A stretch of DNA of 64,000 bases from JAKACA01 sp050008715. GTDB taxonomy: Bacteria > Actinomycetota > Acidimicrobiia > Acidimicrobiales > Bog-793. The notes beneath the pieces were generated by a model. That model saw only the letters and a program-made list of their open reading frames with translations. It ran no database searches and had not been told where the DNA came from. Position 1 is the stretch's first letter, and each line of letters starts with the position of its first letter. Shown here in pieces: positions 1-7,952 of the stretch. Both the position numbers and the translations under genes were made by a program. The stretch is taken from positions 1 to 64,000 of the forward strand of contig JBEKMC010000004.1 of NCBI GenBank assembly GCA_050008715.1. The letters are read 5' to 3'.

Positions 1-707
1 TCGAGCGACGGCGGCAGCAGTGTTCGCGGCCCGACGAGCACGACCTCGGCACCGAGCGTCGTCATGGCGAGCACGTCGGACCGCGCCACCCGGCTGTGGC
101 GGATGTCCCCGACGATGCCGATGCGCAAGCCGCGGAGGTCCTCCGGGCCGGCTGTGCCGGCGGGAGTGCGCTCGAGGAGCGCCTCGCGGATCGTGTAGCA
201 GTCGAGCAGCGCCTGGGTCGGGTGCTCGTGTTGGCCGTCGCCGCCGTTGACGACGCTCGCCTTCGTCCAGGCGCGCACCTGCGACGGCACTCCGGAGGAC
301 TTGTGGCGCACGATCATGGCGTCGACGCCCATGGCGTCGATCGTCTCGATGGTGTCGCGCAGCGACTCCCCCTTCTCCAGTGAGGACGAGGAGGCGCTGA
401 AGGACATGACGTCGGCTGAGAGGCGTTTCGCGGCTGCTTCGAACGAGAGCCTCGTGCGAGTCGAGGCTTCGAAGAACAACGTGGCGACCGTCTTTCCCCG
501 CAGCGCCGGCACCCGGTTGATCGGGCGCTCGGCCACCTCCTTGAAGGCGTCGGCGAGATGGAAGATGCCGAGCATTCCCTCACGATCGAGATCGGTGATC
601 GACACCAGATGCCGCACGCCGGCGCTGCCCGGTGGCCGAGGGGTTCCCGGCTCGGCCGGGGTCGACTCGGCGGCTTGTGAGTCGGTGGTCTCGAGTGTCG
701 TCGTCAT
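1..707 (-). CDS. pyrB: Aspartate carbamoyltransferase catalytic subunit (partial)
   Basis: Condenses carbamoyl phosphate with aspartate in de novo pyrimidine synthesis; cytoplasmic. About 235 residues are present and the C-terminal part lies outside the window. After a 30-residue Pro/Ser-rich leader the sequence shows the carbamoyl-phosphate signature STRTR (about residue 82) and the HPTQ motif (about residue 160), both typical of ATCase catalytic chains. The ATG overlaps the pyrR stop codon (ATGA, 704-707), so the two are probably translationally coupled and controlled by the same attenuator upstream of pyrR. Identification is firm; only the C-terminal aspartate domain cannot be inspected. 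Confidence 0.95.
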   Translation of the reverse strand, partial: MTTTLETTDSQAAESTPAEPGTPRPPGSAGVRHLVSITDLDREGMLGIFHLADAFKEVAERPINRVPALRGKTVATLFFEASTRTRLSFEAAAKRLSADVMSFSASSSSLEKGESLRDTIETIDAMGVDAMIVRHKSSGVPSQVRAWTKASVVNGGDGQHEHPTQALLDCYTIREALLERTPAGTAGPEDLRGLRIGIVGDIRHSRVARSDVLAMTTLGAEVVLVGPRTLLPPSL

Positions 708-1219
708 TGGGGGCTCCTCTCGGCGACGAGCTCGCCGATGTTCACGCCTTCGGAGGTCACGTCTACGACCTCGTCACGCCTTGTTGGCAAGTTCTTCCCG
801 ACATAGTCGGGTCGGATGGGCAGCTCACGGTGCCCACGGTCCACCATGACGGCCAGTTGCACCGCCCGGGCACGGCCGTAGTCGGCAAGGGCGTCGAGCG
901 CCGCCCGTACGGTCCGGCCGGTGAACAGGACGTCGTCGACGAGCACGACCGTCGCACCCGTCAGGTCGACGGGGATGCTCGTGACCTCCTCCGGCAGGAC
1001 CGGCCGCAGGCCGATGTCGTCGCGGTAGAAGGCCACGTCCAGGGTCCCGAGCGGGACGTCGGCCCCTTCGATCTCTTTCAGCTCGGCGACGAGGCGCTCG
1101 GCCAGCGGCACCCCGCCGGTCTGGAGGCCGACGACGGCCACCTGCGCCAGCCCGTGGTTACGCTCGATGACTTCGTGGGCGATGCGCCGGAGGGCTCTCG
1201 ACACCTCGTCGGTGTCCAT
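704..1219 (-). CDS. pyrR: PyrR bifunctional pyrimidine regulator / uracil phosphoribosyltransferase
   Basis: RNA-binding regulator of the pyr operon that senses UMP and often has uracil phosphoribosyltransferase activity. 171 residues, the usual family size. The PRPP-binding loop is clear: VLVDDVLFTGRTVRAALD at about residues 93-110. An in-frame start at 1285 would place the leader hairpin (1243-1260) inside the coding region and add 22 atypical residues. The ATG at 1219, giving MDTDEVSRALRRIAHEVIER, matches the normal N-terminus of the family and is preferred. First gene of a leftward pyr operon followed by pyrB with a 4-bp overlap. Confidence 0.94.
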   Translation of the reverse strand: MDTDEVSRALRRIAHEVIERNHGLAQVAVVGLQTGGVPLAERLVAELKEIEGADVPLGTLDVAFYRDDIGLRPVLPEEVTSIPVDLTGATVVLVDDVLFTGRTVRAALDALADYGRARAVQLAVMVDRGHRELPIRPDYVGKNLPTRRDEVVDVTSEGVNIGELVAERSPQ

Positions 1220-1237
1220 CACCTGAGCCCGGGCAAC

Positions 1238-1322
1238 AAAAACGCGCCCCCCGGGGCGCGCCAACCTTCGTTCTCGTTCGGCCACTCGGGCTCCCTTTCG
1301 TCCGTTCGGGCCTCACGGGACC
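1238..1322 (-). promoter_or_regulatory. PyrR-type attenuator leader of pyrR-pyrB
   Basis: Two elements precede pyrR on the minus strand. At 1322-1309 lies GGTCCCGTGAGGCC, which fits the consensus of the PyrR-binding loop (ARUCCNGNGAGGYU) at 12 of 14 positions; a CGGG/CCCG stem flanks it. At 1260-1243 lies a near-perfect GC hairpin (CGCGCCCC, GG, GGGGCGCG) followed by five T residues at 1242-1238, the shape of an intrinsic terminator. In the Bacillus model, UMP-bound PyrR holds the binding loop and lets the terminator form. A possible -10 (TACACT) is at 1348-1343. Confidence 0.75.
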
Positions 1323-1423
1323 CGCTTCACGTCCGAGTGGTCAGTGTAGTTCATGGCGGCGTGGGGGCGGCGGGCGGCGGGTGCGCGGGCGGGCCGGCGG
1401 GGTTTCTTGGGGCCGGCGCTGAC

Positions 1424-1473
1424 AAGTTGGCTGGTCCGGCGACGCATATACGCGCCACGGAACCAGCCAACTT
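1424..1473. repeat. 50-bp palindromic element, copy 1
   Basis: A long imperfect palindrome. Its outer arms AAGTTGGCTGGT and ACCAGCCAACTT pair over 12 bp, an inner GGCG/CGCC adds 4 bp, and the centre is GCATATACGC. An identical 50-bp copy lies at 2423-2472, on the other side of the AbiEi/DUF559 gene, and a diverged inverted copy at about 47883-47937. The shape resembles REP or MITE-like elements; no transposase is nearby. Confidence 0.85.
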
Positions 1474-1505
1474 GCGATGACACACCCTGCAGGAATCATG
1501 TCCCC

Positions 1506-2408
1506 ATGGACGAACCCTGGAAGCTCCTCATGGAGGTGTGCAAGGCGTCGGCCGGCGTCGTGACCGCCTCGCAGGCGGCTGCCCTCGGCCTCGAGAAATC
1601 GTTCCTCCCCCGGCTCGTGAGCTCGGGCACCGTGGTAAGGGAGTGGCCGGGTGTGTACCGGCTCACCGCCTACCCTCTCGGCCGCGATCAGCGAGTGCGG
1701 ATCGCCGTCCACGTCGGCGGCGTCATCTCGCACGAGACGGCCGGCGTGCTCTTGGGCTACGAGGGTTTTGGCGACGCCCAGGTCCACGTGACCGTTCCGC
1801 ACGGGTTGCTCGTGGCCGCCCCGGCGTGGGTGTCGATCCACGAGACGCGTCGCCCGCTCACGGGGTCGACGACGGTCATTCGGGGTGTCGCGTCTACCGG
1901 CCCGTTGCGAACGGTTCTCGATCTCGCCGGCCGCCCAATCGCCGATCAGACCTTGGAGCGCTTCGTAAGTCACTGCCTGTCCGAACGGCTCTTCACGATC
2001 CGCCGCCTCGAACGATTCATCAGCGAGCGCGGCTGGAATGCTCGGGGAATCCGCAGGCTGAAGGCGATCGTAGGAGCGCTCGCCGACGTCGGCAGCATTG
2101 CGGAGGCCGACCTCGTCGCCGTGCTCGCTGCAGCCGGCATCGATCGCCCCGTCACCCAATTCGAGCTGCGGGACGGCAGGCGGCTCGTCGCCCGCATCGA
2201 CCTCGCGTGGCCGGCCCAACGGGTCGCGCTGGAGCTGGACGGCTACCGCTACCACGCCGATGCCCGTACGTTCGTGAGCGACCGGGAGCGCGGCAACCGG
2301 ATCGTCTCGATGGGATGGACTTTGCTGCGGACGACACCTACAGCGGTCCGGGAGCGTCCTCACTCGGTGATCAACGATGTCAAGGCGGCGCTGCGCCGGG
2401 CGGCATGA
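1506..2408 (+). CDS. AbiEi-type wHTH domain fused to a DUF559 (Vsr-like) nuclease fold
   Basis: 300 residues; biological role unknown. Residues 10-60 resemble the winged-helix N-terminus of AbiEi-family antitoxins (VTASQAAALGLEKSFLPRLV then GVYRL). The C-terminus (about 225-295) has the DUF559/Vsr-like pattern ELDGYRYH followed by R.N...MGW..LR.T. Such fusions are common and multicopy in actinobacteria and are not proven toxin-antitoxin genes; no AbiEii partner is adjacent. The ATG at 1506 is preferred over an in-frame start at 1353, because the longer form would translate the palindromic repeat. It sits between identical 50-bp palindromes and breaks the usual nusB-pyrR neighbourhood, which suggests an inserted cassette. 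Confidence 0.8.
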   Translation: MDEPWKLLMEVCKASAGVVTASQAAALGLEKSFLPRLVSSGTVVREWPGVYRLTAYPLGRDQRVRIAVHVGGVISHETAGVLLGYEGFGDAQVHVTVPHGLLVAAPAWVSIHETRRPLTGSTTVIRGVASTGPLRTVLDLAGRPIADQTLERFVSHCLSERLFTIRRLERFISERGWNARGIRRLKAIVGALADVGSIAEADLVAVLAAAGIDRPVTQFELRDGRRLVARIDLAWPAQRVALELDGYRYHADARTFVSDRERGNRIVSMGWTLLRTTPTAVRERPHSVINDVKAALRRAA

Positions 2409-2422
2409 CGGCGTTGCGACAC

Positions 2423-2472
2423 AAGTTGGCTGGTCCGGCGACGCATATACGCGCCACGGAACCAGCCAACTT
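2423..2472. repeat. 50-bp palindromic element, copy 2
   Basis: Identical over 50 bp to the element at 1424-1473 and in the same orientation, exactly 999 bp away. It lies between the convergent ends of the AbiEi/DUF559 gene (2408) and the purM-like gene (2479), where its hairpin could also end transcription from both sides. Confidence 0.85.
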
Positions 2473-2478
2473 TTCCGA

Positions 2479-3582
2479 TTAGCGCAACTCGAGCTCGCCC
2501 GAGTCGTAGGCGACGTCGATCGGTTCCAGCACGACGCGCCGCGGGCCGGCCTCGACGACGCCGGCCGCCAGCGCCGTGTACCCGGCGGCTGCAGCAGCCT
2601 CGACGGCGCCGGCGCCGCTCCCTCCCGCCACGAACAGAACGAAACCCGCCCCCATATTGAACGTCCCGTACGCCTCCCCCGCACCGAGGCCGTGCCGCTC
2701 GGCCATGAACGCCAGCACCTCGGGCACCGGCGGCAAGGCGGAGACTCGGTAGGTGAGCTCGGCGTCGGCCCGCATGAGCTTGCGCCAGCCGTGACCGGTC
2801 ACGTGGCTGGCGTAGTGCACGGGCACGCCGGCGGCGAACATCGCTTCCGCCAGCGCCGCATACAGAACACTCGGGTCGAGCACGGCGTCACCGAACAGCC
2901 GCCCGCTCGGCAACGGCTCAGCCCAGCCGCCAGGGCACCGGTCACGAGACGCCACGAGGGCGCGGGCAAGAGAGGCCCCGTTGGCGTGCAGGCCGCTCGA
3001 GGCCACGACGACGATCTCGTCCCCCGGCTCGAGACGGCTGCCGAGCCAGGCACGCTCGCCGGCGGGCACGCGGCCGAGCGCCGATCCAGCCACGTCGATC
3101 TGGTCGACATCGACGAGCCCCGACAACGTCGGCGACTCGCCCCCCACCCAGGCAGCACCGACGCCCTCACAGGCCTGCTGCCACCCGGCCACGAGGGACC
3201 GGTGCCTCGGACCCGAGTACCACGCGGCGGAGCCGGTGGCGAAATAGGCGTTGAGCGTGAGGGGGAGGGCTCCGACGCAGCACAGGTCGTTCACGATGGC
3301 GGCGACGGCGTCGACGCCGACGGCTTCCCAGCGGTCGAGCCCGAGGACGTCCTCGACCTCGCGGGCGATCATCGACTTCGTCCCGAGACACTCGAGCACG
3401 ACCGCAAGGGTGAGGCCCCCAATGTCGACCAGTGTGGCCGGCTCGCCGATGGAAGCCCAGACGACCGAGGCGCCTCGAGGCTGTGGCCGGCCGAGCGTGG
3501 CGGCGGCTGAAGCCATCGCCCACCGCTTGGCGGCGTCGAGCGTGTCGTAGTCGACGCCGGCCGAACCGTAGGCGCCCGTCAC
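2479..3582 (-). CDS. PurM-like AIR synthase-family protein
   Basis: 367 residues with the PurM/AIR-synthase fold signatures: a GTKSMIA phosphate-binding segment (about residue 87), VNDLCCVGALPLTLNAYFATG, GGESPTL, SSGLHANGASLAR, HVTGHGWRKLMR and GTFNMGAGFVLFV. These correspond to successive motifs of phosphoribosylformylglycinamidine cyclo-ligase, which makes aminoimidazole ribotide in purine synthesis. It is somewhat longer and more diverged than typical PurM (about 345 residues), so it may be the housekeeping enzyme or a paralogue with another ATP-dependent role. The GTG start overlaps the nusB stop (GTGA), making it the last gene of the aro-efp-nusB run. Confidence 0.75.
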   Translation of the reverse strand: MTGAYGSAGVDYDTLDAAKRWAMASAAATLGRPQPRGASVVWASIGEPATLVDIGGLTLAVVLECLGTKSMIAREVEDVLGLDRWEAVGVDAVAAIVNDLCCVGALPLTLNAYFATGSAAWYSGPRHRSLVAGWQQACEGVGAAWVGGESPTLSGLVDVDQIDVAGSALGRVPAGERAWLGSRLEPGDEIVVVASSGLHANGASLARALVASRDRCPGGWAEPLPSGRLFGDAVLDPSVLYAALAEAMFAAGVPVHYASHVTGHGWRKLMRADAELTYRVSALPPVPEVLAFMAERHGLGAGEAYGTFNMGAGFVLFVAGGSGAGAVEAAAAAGYTALAAGVVEAGPRRVVLEPIDVAYDSGELELR

Positions 3583-4145
3583 CGCAGGTGTCCGGCCGGC
3601 TCGGGCGATCCTCCCGGTCGGACCGTGTCCGCGATCGCGGCCAGCACACCGTTGACGAACCTCGGGGAGTCCTCCGTCGAGTACTCCTTGGCCAGCTCGA
3701 CGGCTTCGTCAATGGCAACGGCGACGGGGACGTCGAGCTCGCTGATGAGCTCGTAGGTGGCGATGCGAAGGATGCAGCGGTCGACCGCCGGCATGCGGTC
3801 GATCGCCCAACCGGACGAATGGCCGGAGATGAGCTCGTCGACGTCGTCGAGACGCTCGGTCATCCCTGTGACGAGCTGAACTGCGTACTCGACGGGAGCA
3901 AGCGGCAGCTCGGACAGCAGATCGGCGGGGAGCATGCCTTTCTGCTCTGCCTCATAGGCGAGCTCGAGTGCACGTTCCCGTGCACGCCGGCGTTCGCCGG
4001 TTCCGCCGAGGAAATTCGTGGCGCCGTGCTCGGAGGGGGAACGGTGAGCCTGAGCAGCGCGTGCCGGCTGACGACGCCCCCCGGGCTGCCCCGGCCGCTT
4101 GGAACGGGAGGGTATGGCGGGCTCAGGCCCGGGTGATGTACTCAC
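3579..4145 (-). CDS. nusB: Transcription antitermination factor NusB
   Basis: Helical RNA-binding protein that acts with NusE in rRNA antitermination. Conserved segments: RRRARERALELAYEAEQKG (N-terminal RNA-binding helix), AVDRCILRIATYELI and AIDEAVELAKEYSTEDSPRF followed by VNGVLAAI. The N-terminus has an extra basic, Pro-rich stretch. Two GTG starts are possible, at 4175 and 4145; both overlap the efp 3' end and 4145 has a GGAG just upstream. No later start exists before the domain. Neighbours efp and pepP give the usual actinobacterial order. Confidence 0.93.
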   Translation of the reverse strand: MSTSPGPEPAIPSRSKRPGQPGGRRQPARAAQAHRSPSEHGATNFLGGTGERRRARERALELAYEAEQKGMLPADLLSELPLAPVEYAVQLVTGMTERLDDVDELISGHSSGWAIDRMPAVDRCILRIATYELISELDVPVAVAIDEAVELAKEYSTEDSPRFVNGVLAAIADTVRPGGSPEPAGHLR

Positions 4146-4683
4146 CGCTCCGGGTGTCCACCTTGATGCGGTCACCCGGGTTCACGAAGAGCGGCACGTT
4201 CAGCACGCGGCCGGTCTCGAGGGTGGCTGGCTTGCGAGCACCCGAGACTCGATCGCCCTGAAAGCCGGGCTCGGTCTCGGTCACGGTCAGCTCGACGGCC
4301 GCCGGCAGGTCGACGTCGACGATCTCGCCGTCGTACATCTGCAAGATCGCTGAGTCGCCTTCTTTCAGGTACGAGGCCGCATCGCCGAGGGACGAGGCCT
4401 CCACGTACATCTGGTCGTAGGTCGAGTTGTCCATGAAGACGTACTGCTCGCCGTCACGGTAGAGATACTGCATCTCTCGCTTGTCGATGACGGCTTGCTC
4501 GACCTTCTCGTCGGCACGAAACGTCTTCTCGATCACCGACTTCGTCCTCATGTTCCGCAGCTTCGTGCGGACGAACGCACCGCCCTTGCCCGGCTTCACG
4601 TGCTGGAACTCCACGACCGTGAACAGGCCGTCGGAGAGGTCGAGGGCCATGCCGTTGCGAAGGTCGTTGGTGGAAAGGGCCAT
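4123..4683 (-). CDS. efp: Translation elongation factor P
   Basis: 186 residues, standard length. Binds between the P and E sites and relieves ribosome stalling on proline runs. Three beta-barrel domains are recognisable: N-terminal KOW-like with the tip loop KPGKGGAFVRTK (Lys33 at the tip), the central OB domain (YLYRDGEQYVFMDNSTYDQ), and the C-terminal domain with VPLFVNPGDRIKVDTRSGEY. The ATG overlaps the pepP stop codon by one base (TGATG), so it is coupled to the peptidase gene upstream. Confidence 0.97.
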   Translation of the reverse strand: MALSTNDLRNGMALDLSDGLFTVVEFQHVKPGKGGAFVRTKLRNMRTKSVIEKTFRADEKVEQAVIDKREMQYLYRDGEQYVFMDNSTYDQMYVEASSLGDAASYLKEGDSAILQMYDGEIVDVDLPAAVELTVTETEPGFQGDRVSGARKPATLETGRVLNVPLFVNPGDRIKVDTRSGEYITRA

Positions 4684-5840
4684 CAGAGAATCGTGTCCTT
4701 GGTCGACTTGGTGAGCGCGCGGGCGCCGGTCGCCGTGACGACGAGCGTGTCCTCGATACGGACGCCTCCGACGCCTGAGATGTAAGCGCCCGGCTCCACG
4801 GTCACGACCGCTCCTTCCACGAGGATATCAGTGGACCCGGCAGCGATCGCCGGGGCTTCGTGAATCTCGAGCCCGACACCGTGTCCCGTGCCGTGCACGA
4901 AGAGGTCGGCGTACCCGGCCCGCTCCAGCGAGTCGCGACAGGCGTTGTCGATCTCCGCCCCGCTCATGCCCGGACGCAACGCCCGCACACCGGCTCGTTG
5001 CGCCACGAGGACGGCATCGAGCAGGTCGAGCAGCTCCGGCACTCCGACCTTCCCCACGCACAAGGTCCGCGTCATGTCCGACCGGTACCCGTCGACCTCG
5101 GCACCGAAGTCGACCACGACGAGATCTCCCGCCGCGATGCGCCGGTCCGAGGGCTCATGGTGCGGCAGGGCAGCGTTCGGGCCGGCCGCCACGATCGTCT
5201 CGAACGACACCCGGTCCGCACCACGGCGGCGCATCTCGAAGTCGAGCTCCAGGGCGAACTGCTGCTCGGTCGGTTCGCTCTTCAGGTGCTCCTTCACCTG
5301 AGCCAAGCCGACGTCGGCGATGTCCGCCGCCATCTCGATCCGGGCGAGCTCGCCTTCGTCCTTCACGACCCGCAACGCCTCCACGAGGCCGTGCGTCGCC
5401 ACGAGCGAGGCACCGGCACTCGCGCACGACAGACCGGAGGCGAGCCGCCGCTGGCCTGCCCACGTGATGTCCCCCGCCTCGAGCCCGAGACGTCTCAGGC
5501 CCTTCGTCGCCCGGTCGAGCGCACCCAGCTGCTCAGCCGCCTTGCCGATCTCGATCGTCGCCTCGACGCCGGCTTCGGTCACCTGCTCGTAGGCCTGGTC
5601 CCGGTAGCGCCCGTCGGACACGAGCAGGGCGTCGTCCTCCGTGACGAGCAGCAGGGCTGCCGACCCCGAGAAACCCGTCAGGTAACGCACATTGACAAGG
5701 CTCGTCACGACGAGGGCATCGCAGGAGGCGTCGGAAATCGCCGCCCGCAGGCGGTTGAGCCGCCCGACGACATCCATGGGCGGCATCGACGAGCGGTCGA
5801 GGCCATTCGACATGGCGGGAACCTTAGAGGCAGTCGTCAT
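4683..5840 (-). CDS. pepP: M24-family Xaa-Pro aminopeptidase
   Basis: Metallopeptidase that removes N-terminal residues next to proline. 385 residues: a creatinase-type N-terminal domain (about 20-150) followed by the pita-bread catalytic domain. The five metal ligands are visible: DFGAEVDGYRSDMTRT (two Asp), HGTGHGVGLEIHE (His), VEPGAYI (Glu) and RIEDT (Glu). The ATG overlaps the aroQ stop (ATGA). The peptidase is next to efp in many bacteria. pepP versus pepQ cannot be separated from sequence alone; several closely spaced Met codons leave the exact start open. Confidence 0.92.
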   Translation of the reverse strand: MTTASKVPAMSNGLDRSSMPPMDVVGRLNRLRAAISDASCDALVVTSLVNVRYLTGFSGSAALLLVTEDDALLVSDGRYRDQAYEQVTEAGVEATIEIGKAAEQLGALDRATKGLRRLGLEAGDITWAGQRRLASGLSCASAGASLVATHGLVEALRVVKDEGELARIEMAADIADVGLAQVKEHLKSEPTEQQFALELDFEMRRRGADRVSFETIVAAGPNAALPHHEPSDRRIAAGDLVVVDFGAEVDGYRSDMTRTLCVGKVGVPELLDLLDAVLVAQRAGVRALRPGMSGAEIDNACRDSLERAGYADLFVHGTGHGVGLEIHEAPAIAAGSTDILVEGAVVTVEPGAYISGVGGVRIEDTLVVTATGARALTKSTKDTIL

Positions 5841-6328
5841 TCGTCAGGCAGCCGGGCATCGGGCGCTCGGGTGTCAGGCGCTCGGGTGTCCAGCAGCCGT
5901 GCGGCGGCTTCGACAGCGAGCTCGTAGCCGAGTCCCCCGAAGCCGGCCACGACACCGTCGGCCACGGGGGCGAGCACCGAGCGTCGGCGCCAGGACTCGC
6001 GTGACTGCGGGTTGGACACGTGCAACTCCACGATGACGCCCTCGAACGCCGCCAGTGCGTCGTGCAGCGACCAGCCATAGTGCGAGAGCGCCCCACCGTT
6101 CACGACGATGGCGGCGGCGCGGCCCCGAGCGCCGTGGACGGCCGCGACCAGCACCGACTCTGCGTCGCTCTGCACGTGCTCGAGCTCGTAGCCGAGGCGA
6201 CGGGCCGTGCTGGAGGCGCGGTCGACGCGGGCGGCGAGGGTTTCGGTGCCGTAGACCTCGGGTTCCCGGTGCCCGAACAGCTGAAGGTTCGGGCCGGAGA
6301 GCAGCAGGAGCAAACGACGATCAGTCAT
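5837..6328 (-). CDS. aroQ: Type II 3-dehydroquinate dehydratase
   Basis: Third step of the shikimate pathway: 3-dehydroquinate to 3-dehydroshikimate. 163 residues. Aligned by eye with the Mycobacterium enzyme, all usual catalytic residues remain: the Asn of GPN, Arg and Tyr of REPEVYG, Asn and His of VVNGGALSH, Glu and His of VELHVSN, and two Arg in SRESWRR. The first Asn of the common NGPN is Ser here. The C-terminus carries a short DTRAP repeat (15-bp unit in the DNA, about 5858-5890) absent from typical AroQ. The ATG overlaps the aroB stop (ATGA). Confidence 0.94.
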   Translation of the reverse strand: MTDRRLLLLLSGPNLQLFGHREPEVYGTETLAARVDRASSTARRLGYELEHVQSDAESVLVAAVHGARGRAAAIVVNGGALSHYGWSLHDALAAFEGVIVELHVSNPQSRESWRRRSVLAPVADGVVAGFGGLGYELAVEAAARLLDTRAPDTRAPDARLPDE

Positions 6329-7407
6329 CGGAGTCCTTCCAACACCTCGAGGACGGTCGCGGGCGACACCGAGCGCACGGGCTCGACGCCGCGTGGCCCG
6401 TCGAGCACGAAAGTGAGGTCCCCCGCCGCCTTCTTGTCCCGGCCCATGAGCTCGAGGAGGTGCGCCGGCTCGGCCCCACTCGGCAGACGATCCGGTAGCT
6501 CGTACCGAGCCACGACCTCCTCGTGGCGAGCCACACGCGTGTCGTCGACTCGCCCGAGCGCACGTGCCAGGCGGGCCGCGAACACGAGACCGATCGCGAC
6601 GGCCTCGCCGTGGCGGAGCAGCACCGGGGGGCTCGAGCCGGCGGCTGCGGCGTCCTCGATGTCGCCCGATTCCCCCGCCAGGCCGGCCGCCTCCAGCGCA
6701 TGGGCGAGCGTGTGGCCGTAGTTGAGGACCATGCGCAAGCCGCCCTCGGTCTCGTCGGCGGACACGATTTCCGCCTTGCGCTCGACGCAACGCTTCACCT
6801 GCTCGGCCACGTCGAGAACGTCGAGATCCTCGACCCCCAAGAAGGCATACTTCGCCAGCTCCCCGCGTCCCGATCGCCACTCGGCCGGCGGCAGCGTGGC
6901 GAGCACGTCGGTGTCGCAGATGACGCCGAGCGGCTGCCAGAACGAGCCGACGAGATTCTTGCCTTCTGGCAGGTTGACGCCCGACTTGCCACCGATCGCG
7001 GCGTCGACCTGGCCGAGCAGCGTCGTGGCGACGTGGATGACTCCTGTGCCCCGATGCCAGCACGAGGCGGCAAAACCGGCCAGATCCGTCACGACGCCGC
7101 CGCCCACCCCGATGACGACGTCGCCTCTCGACAGCCCGGCGACAGCGAAGCGCCGGCTCAGCATCTCGACCGTGGCAAGCGATTTCGCCGCCTCGCCGGG
7201 CGGGACCTCGACGACCGTCGTCGGAACGCCGGTCTGCAGCCCCTCCGCCACACCGATACCCGCCTGCGTGATGACGACCGCCTGGCGAGCCGAGACGGGC
7301 ACCATGTCGGCGAGCTCCGAGCGGGCGCCCGGGCCGACGAGGACGTCATAGGACCGTGACCCGAGATCGACACGTATCCCCGTGACGCGGTTCGAGCCCG
7401 CGATCAC
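6325..7407 (-). CDS. aroB: 3-dehydroquinate synthase
   Basis: Converts DAHP to 3-dehydroquinate using NAD and a divalent metal. About 360 residues. Signatures: PPGEAAKS, the NAD-binding GVGGGVVTDLAGFAAS, TTLLGQVDAAIGGKSGVNLPEG followed by KNLVGSF, and the metal-binding NYGHTLAHALE and RHGEAVAIG. I place the start at GTG 7407 because it forms a GTGA overlap with the aroK stop and has AGGGGAG about 8 nt upstream; an upstream in-frame start at 7446 would add an Arg-rich stretch inside aroK. There is a small Ala-rich insertion before the second metal motif. Confidence 0.95.
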   Translation of the reverse strand: MIAGSNRVTGIRVDLGSRSYDVLVGPGARSELADMVPVSARQAVVITQAGIGVAEGLQTGVPTTVVEVPPGEAAKSLATVEMLSRRFAVAGLSRGDVVIGVGGGVVTDLAGFAASCWHRGTGVIHVATTLLGQVDAAIGGKSGVNLPEGKNLVGSFWQPLGVICDTDVLATLPPAEWRSGRGELAKYAFLGVEDLDVLDVAEQVKRCVERKAEIVSADETEGGLRMVLNYGHTLAHALEAAGLAGESGDIEDAAAAGSSPPVLLRHGEAVAIGLVFAARLARALGRVDDTRVARHEEVVARYELPDRLPSGAEPAHLLELMGRDKKAAGDLTFVLDGPRGVEPVRSVSPATVLEVLEGLR

Positions 7408-7952
7408 GACCCGCTCCCCTGTGCGCCGCCGCCGGCGTCGAGCCACGCCCCGACCAGCCGGTGGGCCCGCTCGGCGGCGACGAGGGGCTCCACAGCGTTC
7501 ACGTCGAGGGCGACGTCGGCCACGGCTCGGTAGACCGGGCGCCGGCGTGCTTCGAGCCGGCGGAGCGTCGCCACAGGGTCACGCTCGAGCAGCGGCCGGC
7601 CGTGACCGTCGCCGACGCGCTGGGCCAGCACGGTCGGCGTCGCCCGCAGCCAGATGACGTAACCCGCCCGGCGGATCCGGCGCCGCGAGTCCGGGTCGAG
7701 CACGGCGCCGCCGGCGACGGCCATGACGGCGGGAGTGCTGCGCGCCGTCGCACACGCGATCGCCGCACGCTCCTCGGCGCGGAAGGCGATCTCCCCCCGG
7801 GTGGCGAACAGGTCGGCAACCGTCACGCCGGTGCGGGCGACGACGTCCTCGTCGCTGTCGTAGAAGATGCGACCCAGTCGACGTGCGAGCAGTCGTCCGA
7901 TCGTCGTCTTGCCGGAGCCCATCATTCCCACGAGCAGGACATGGTCAGGCAT
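7404..7952 (-). CDS. aroK: Shikimate kinase
   Basis: Phosphorylates shikimate at the 3-hydroxyl with ATP. 182 residues. Walker A GMMGSGKTTIG at residues 9-19, shikimate-binding FYDSDEDV (Asp pair), the RGEIAFRAEE segment, AGGAVLDP and the lid RVGDGHGRPLL are all in their usual order. Overlaps aroC by 8 bp upstream and aroB downstream, consistent with one aroC-aroK-aroB-aroQ transcript. Confidence 0.96.
   Translation of the reverse strand: MPDHVLLVGMMGSGKTTIGRLLARRLGRIFYDSDEDVVARTGVTVADLFATRGEIAFRAEERAAIACATARSTPAVMAVAGGAVLDPDSRRRIRRAGYVIWLRATPTVLAQRVGDGHGRPLLERDPVATLRRLEARRRPVYRAVADVALDVNAVEPLVAAERAHRLVGAWLDAGGGAQGSGS

Noticed and set aside
1506..2408. A complete type IV toxin-antitoxin pair
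   Set aside because: Only the AbiEi-like N-terminal domain is present, fused to DUF559; no AbiEii nucleotidyltransferase toxin is adjacent.
1341..2684. Long open frame on the minus strand across the AbiEi/DUF559 gene
   Set aside because: It runs antisense to a gene with clear domains and translates both palindromic repeats; typical GC-rich shadow frame.
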